From Acidobacteriota bacterium (GTDB lineage: Bacteria > Acidobacteriota > Terriglobia > Bryobacterales > Bryobacteraceae): a stretch of 64,000 bases of DNA. Positions 63,092 through 64,000 of the stretch are shown piece after piece; positions within the stretch are counted from its first letter, which is position 1; every line of letters begins with the position of its first letter. The position numbers and the translations under genes were made by a program. Below the pieces are notes generated by a model. That model saw only the letters and a program-made list of their open reading frames with translations, searched no databases and was not told the DNA's origin. The stretch lies in the NCBI GenBank assembly GCA_025352795.1, contig JANXSF010000028.1, positions 17,926 through 81,925 on the forward strand, given 5' to 3'.

Positions 63092-63861
63092 CTAATCCAC
63101 TTCCAATCCAGCCTTCTTTAACAGCTTCCTGAGTTCACCGAATCCCTGGTTGCCCTCCACCGCCGACGTCAGCACGCCCTTGCTATCAATCACAATATAA
63201 GTAGGAAACAAGCCGATCTGTAACGGCCGTGGCATTTCGTTTTCCGTCGTCAACACAATAGGAAAATTGTGTGGATGGTCTTTCAAAAACTTTTCCACCA
63301 GCGGACGCTCTTCGCTAACAGAAAGCCAACTATGATGAGTTCTTTCCCGCCATACTTGCTGTGTAACTTATCCAGCGCCGGACCATCCGCACGACAGGGT
63401 GGGCACCAGGTAGTCCAGAAATCCAACAATACAGTCTTGCCCTTAAGATCGGCCAACGTGATCTGTTTTCCCTGCAAATCCGTTAGCGTGAACTCAGGCG
63501 CCGCCTTACCCGCAAACTGCTTTTTGAGCTTTGCCGAGTTCCATTTGCTTAACTCCTTCACTTCACTTGTAACTTCCGTTGGCAGCGCAAACAAACTCGC
63601 ATTCGCAGGCTTGCCGTAATTCATGCGCTTCAACGCATAATTAACGTTCGATTGGTAGCTGCTGCCCGAAGTTTGTATCACTTGTACCAAGCTGAGTGAC
63701 AACATCAACCCGGTTTCCGTGTCCAACAGCACCCGCCCCGTGCCTTCCAGCAAGGAAGTAAAGTTAGTGGCGGTATTGGTGCGTCTCCACCGCTTCAGCA
63801 GCGCTTCCAGAATTACGCATTGATGATTGCTACCAAGAACTCCACAAGGTCGACGCTCCAC
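63092..63861 (-). pseudogene. TlpA-like thioredoxin protein, frameshifted and lacking its N-terminus
   Basis: Two frames give the C-terminal portion of an exported redox protein. Frame 1 (63861 to about 63325) contains TGRVLLDTETGLMLSLS and then the thioredoxin domain APEFTLTDLQGKQITLADLKG, with the active site FWTTWCPPCRADGP. It runs out at LIIVG; frame 2 resumes SVSEERPLVEKFLKDHP, then the cis-proline region GLFPTYIVIDSKG and ends LKKAGLEVD. Adding one base near 63320-63327 joins them. Upstream of 63861 the frame meets TAG at once, and the usual leader and full first domain (about 180-200 residues) are missing. It would otherwise be a periplasmic thiol-disulfide oxidoreductase. Confidence 0.68.
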
Positions 63862-64000
63862 TTCAACCTAAAAACGGCAGTTAGTCGGTAGTGTTGGCGA
63901 AGCGAGGAGTACTTCCGGGGACTTTTCCGCGCAGGAAGGCGCGAAAGGCGGCGCTGAGGATAAGCCTCCAGCGCACGGGCTGAGTCCACTGCTCCGCACT
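63862..64000. other. GC-rich terminal segment without a recognised gene
   Basis: The last 139 bases are richer in G and C than their surroundings and break the tlpA-like gene. The minus strand is open in one frame to the window edge (ending in ASPTLPTN then running out of frame), without recognised homology. It looks like repeated or foreign sequence joined to the truncated tlpA gene, or the start of a gene that lies outside the window. Confidence 0.3.

Overview
The window most resembles a chromosomal segment of an Acidobacteriota bacterium, probably near the Solibacteres/Bryobacterales. Supporting signs are an Oar-like TonB-dependent receptor with a carboxypeptidase-regulatory-like N-terminus, a long SBBP-repeat secreted protein, a PEP-CTERM protein, a short ECF sigma factor next to a TPR protein, a di-haem reaction-centre-type cytochrome and a haem-PQQ quinoprotein. 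This is recognition by eye; no phylogeny was run. No rRNA, tRNA, CRISPR array, integrase or intact insertion sequence was seen, and no gene-free stretch exceeds about 230 bases.

Layout. 1-5.1 kb: end of a TPR protein, ECF sigma factor, and a surface-sugar group (membrane protein, GT2, nucleotidyltransferase remnant, GDP-6-deoxymannose reductase). 5.1-8 kb: GntR regulator, purD, YjdF-like membrane protein. 8-11 kb: mmsA plus omega-aminotransferase. 11-12 kb: Rpn/PD-(D/E)XK nuclease. 12.1-20.8 kb: a tightly overlapped aromatic catabolism operon (pcaF, DUF3237, pobA, MetE-like, pcaK-like, feruloyl-CoA synthetase, tannase/feruloyl esterase). 20.8-23 kb: pta and glgC. 23.2-24 kb: PEP-CTERM protein. 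24-26 kb: gmd-fcl. 26-30.7 kb: two MFS transporters, DUF72, a DapA-like aldolase and a SnoaL protein. 30.7-33.6 kb: a UvrD-like helicase with a RelE-like N-terminus and a helical-repeat partner. 33.6-35.3 kb: SGNH hydrolase, cytochrome, small secreted protein. 35.4-40.8 kb: kdpFABC with an extra micro-ORF and a divergent NarL-type regulator. 40.8-46.3 kb: TonB receptor, acyl-CoA ligase, ybaK. 46.3-53.1 kb: sugar-related genes (VOC-mutarotase-like fusion, zinc dehydrogenase, KduD-like SDR, mutarotase-like protein, quinoprotein). 53.1-57.3 kb: operon of GT2, GDPD-like, membrane-domain/uridine-kinase fusion and HAD phosphatase. 57.4-64 kb: SBBP protein, polytopic membrane protein, TlpA-like thioredoxin.

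Two cross-links stand out. The product of Gmd can feed both Fcl (GDP-L-fucose) and the Rmd-like enzyme (GDP-D-rhamnose). The aromatic operon reads as one route: esterase releases hydroxycinnamates, Fcs activates them, PcaK-like imports aromatic acids, PobA makes protocatechuate and PcaF closes the beta-ketoadipate pathway.

Data caution. Five genes carry single-base frame breaks (rmd, fcs twice, tannase as a compensating pair, the helicase partner twice, tlpA). Four loci look like gene ends spliced to unrelated sequence (GT2/nucleotidyltransferase, a TonB receptor tail, a DUF1080 tail, a headless tlpA). Most breaks are repaired by adding one base, which fits long-read indel error at least as well as gene decay; the gene-end remnants need either real deletions or misassembly.
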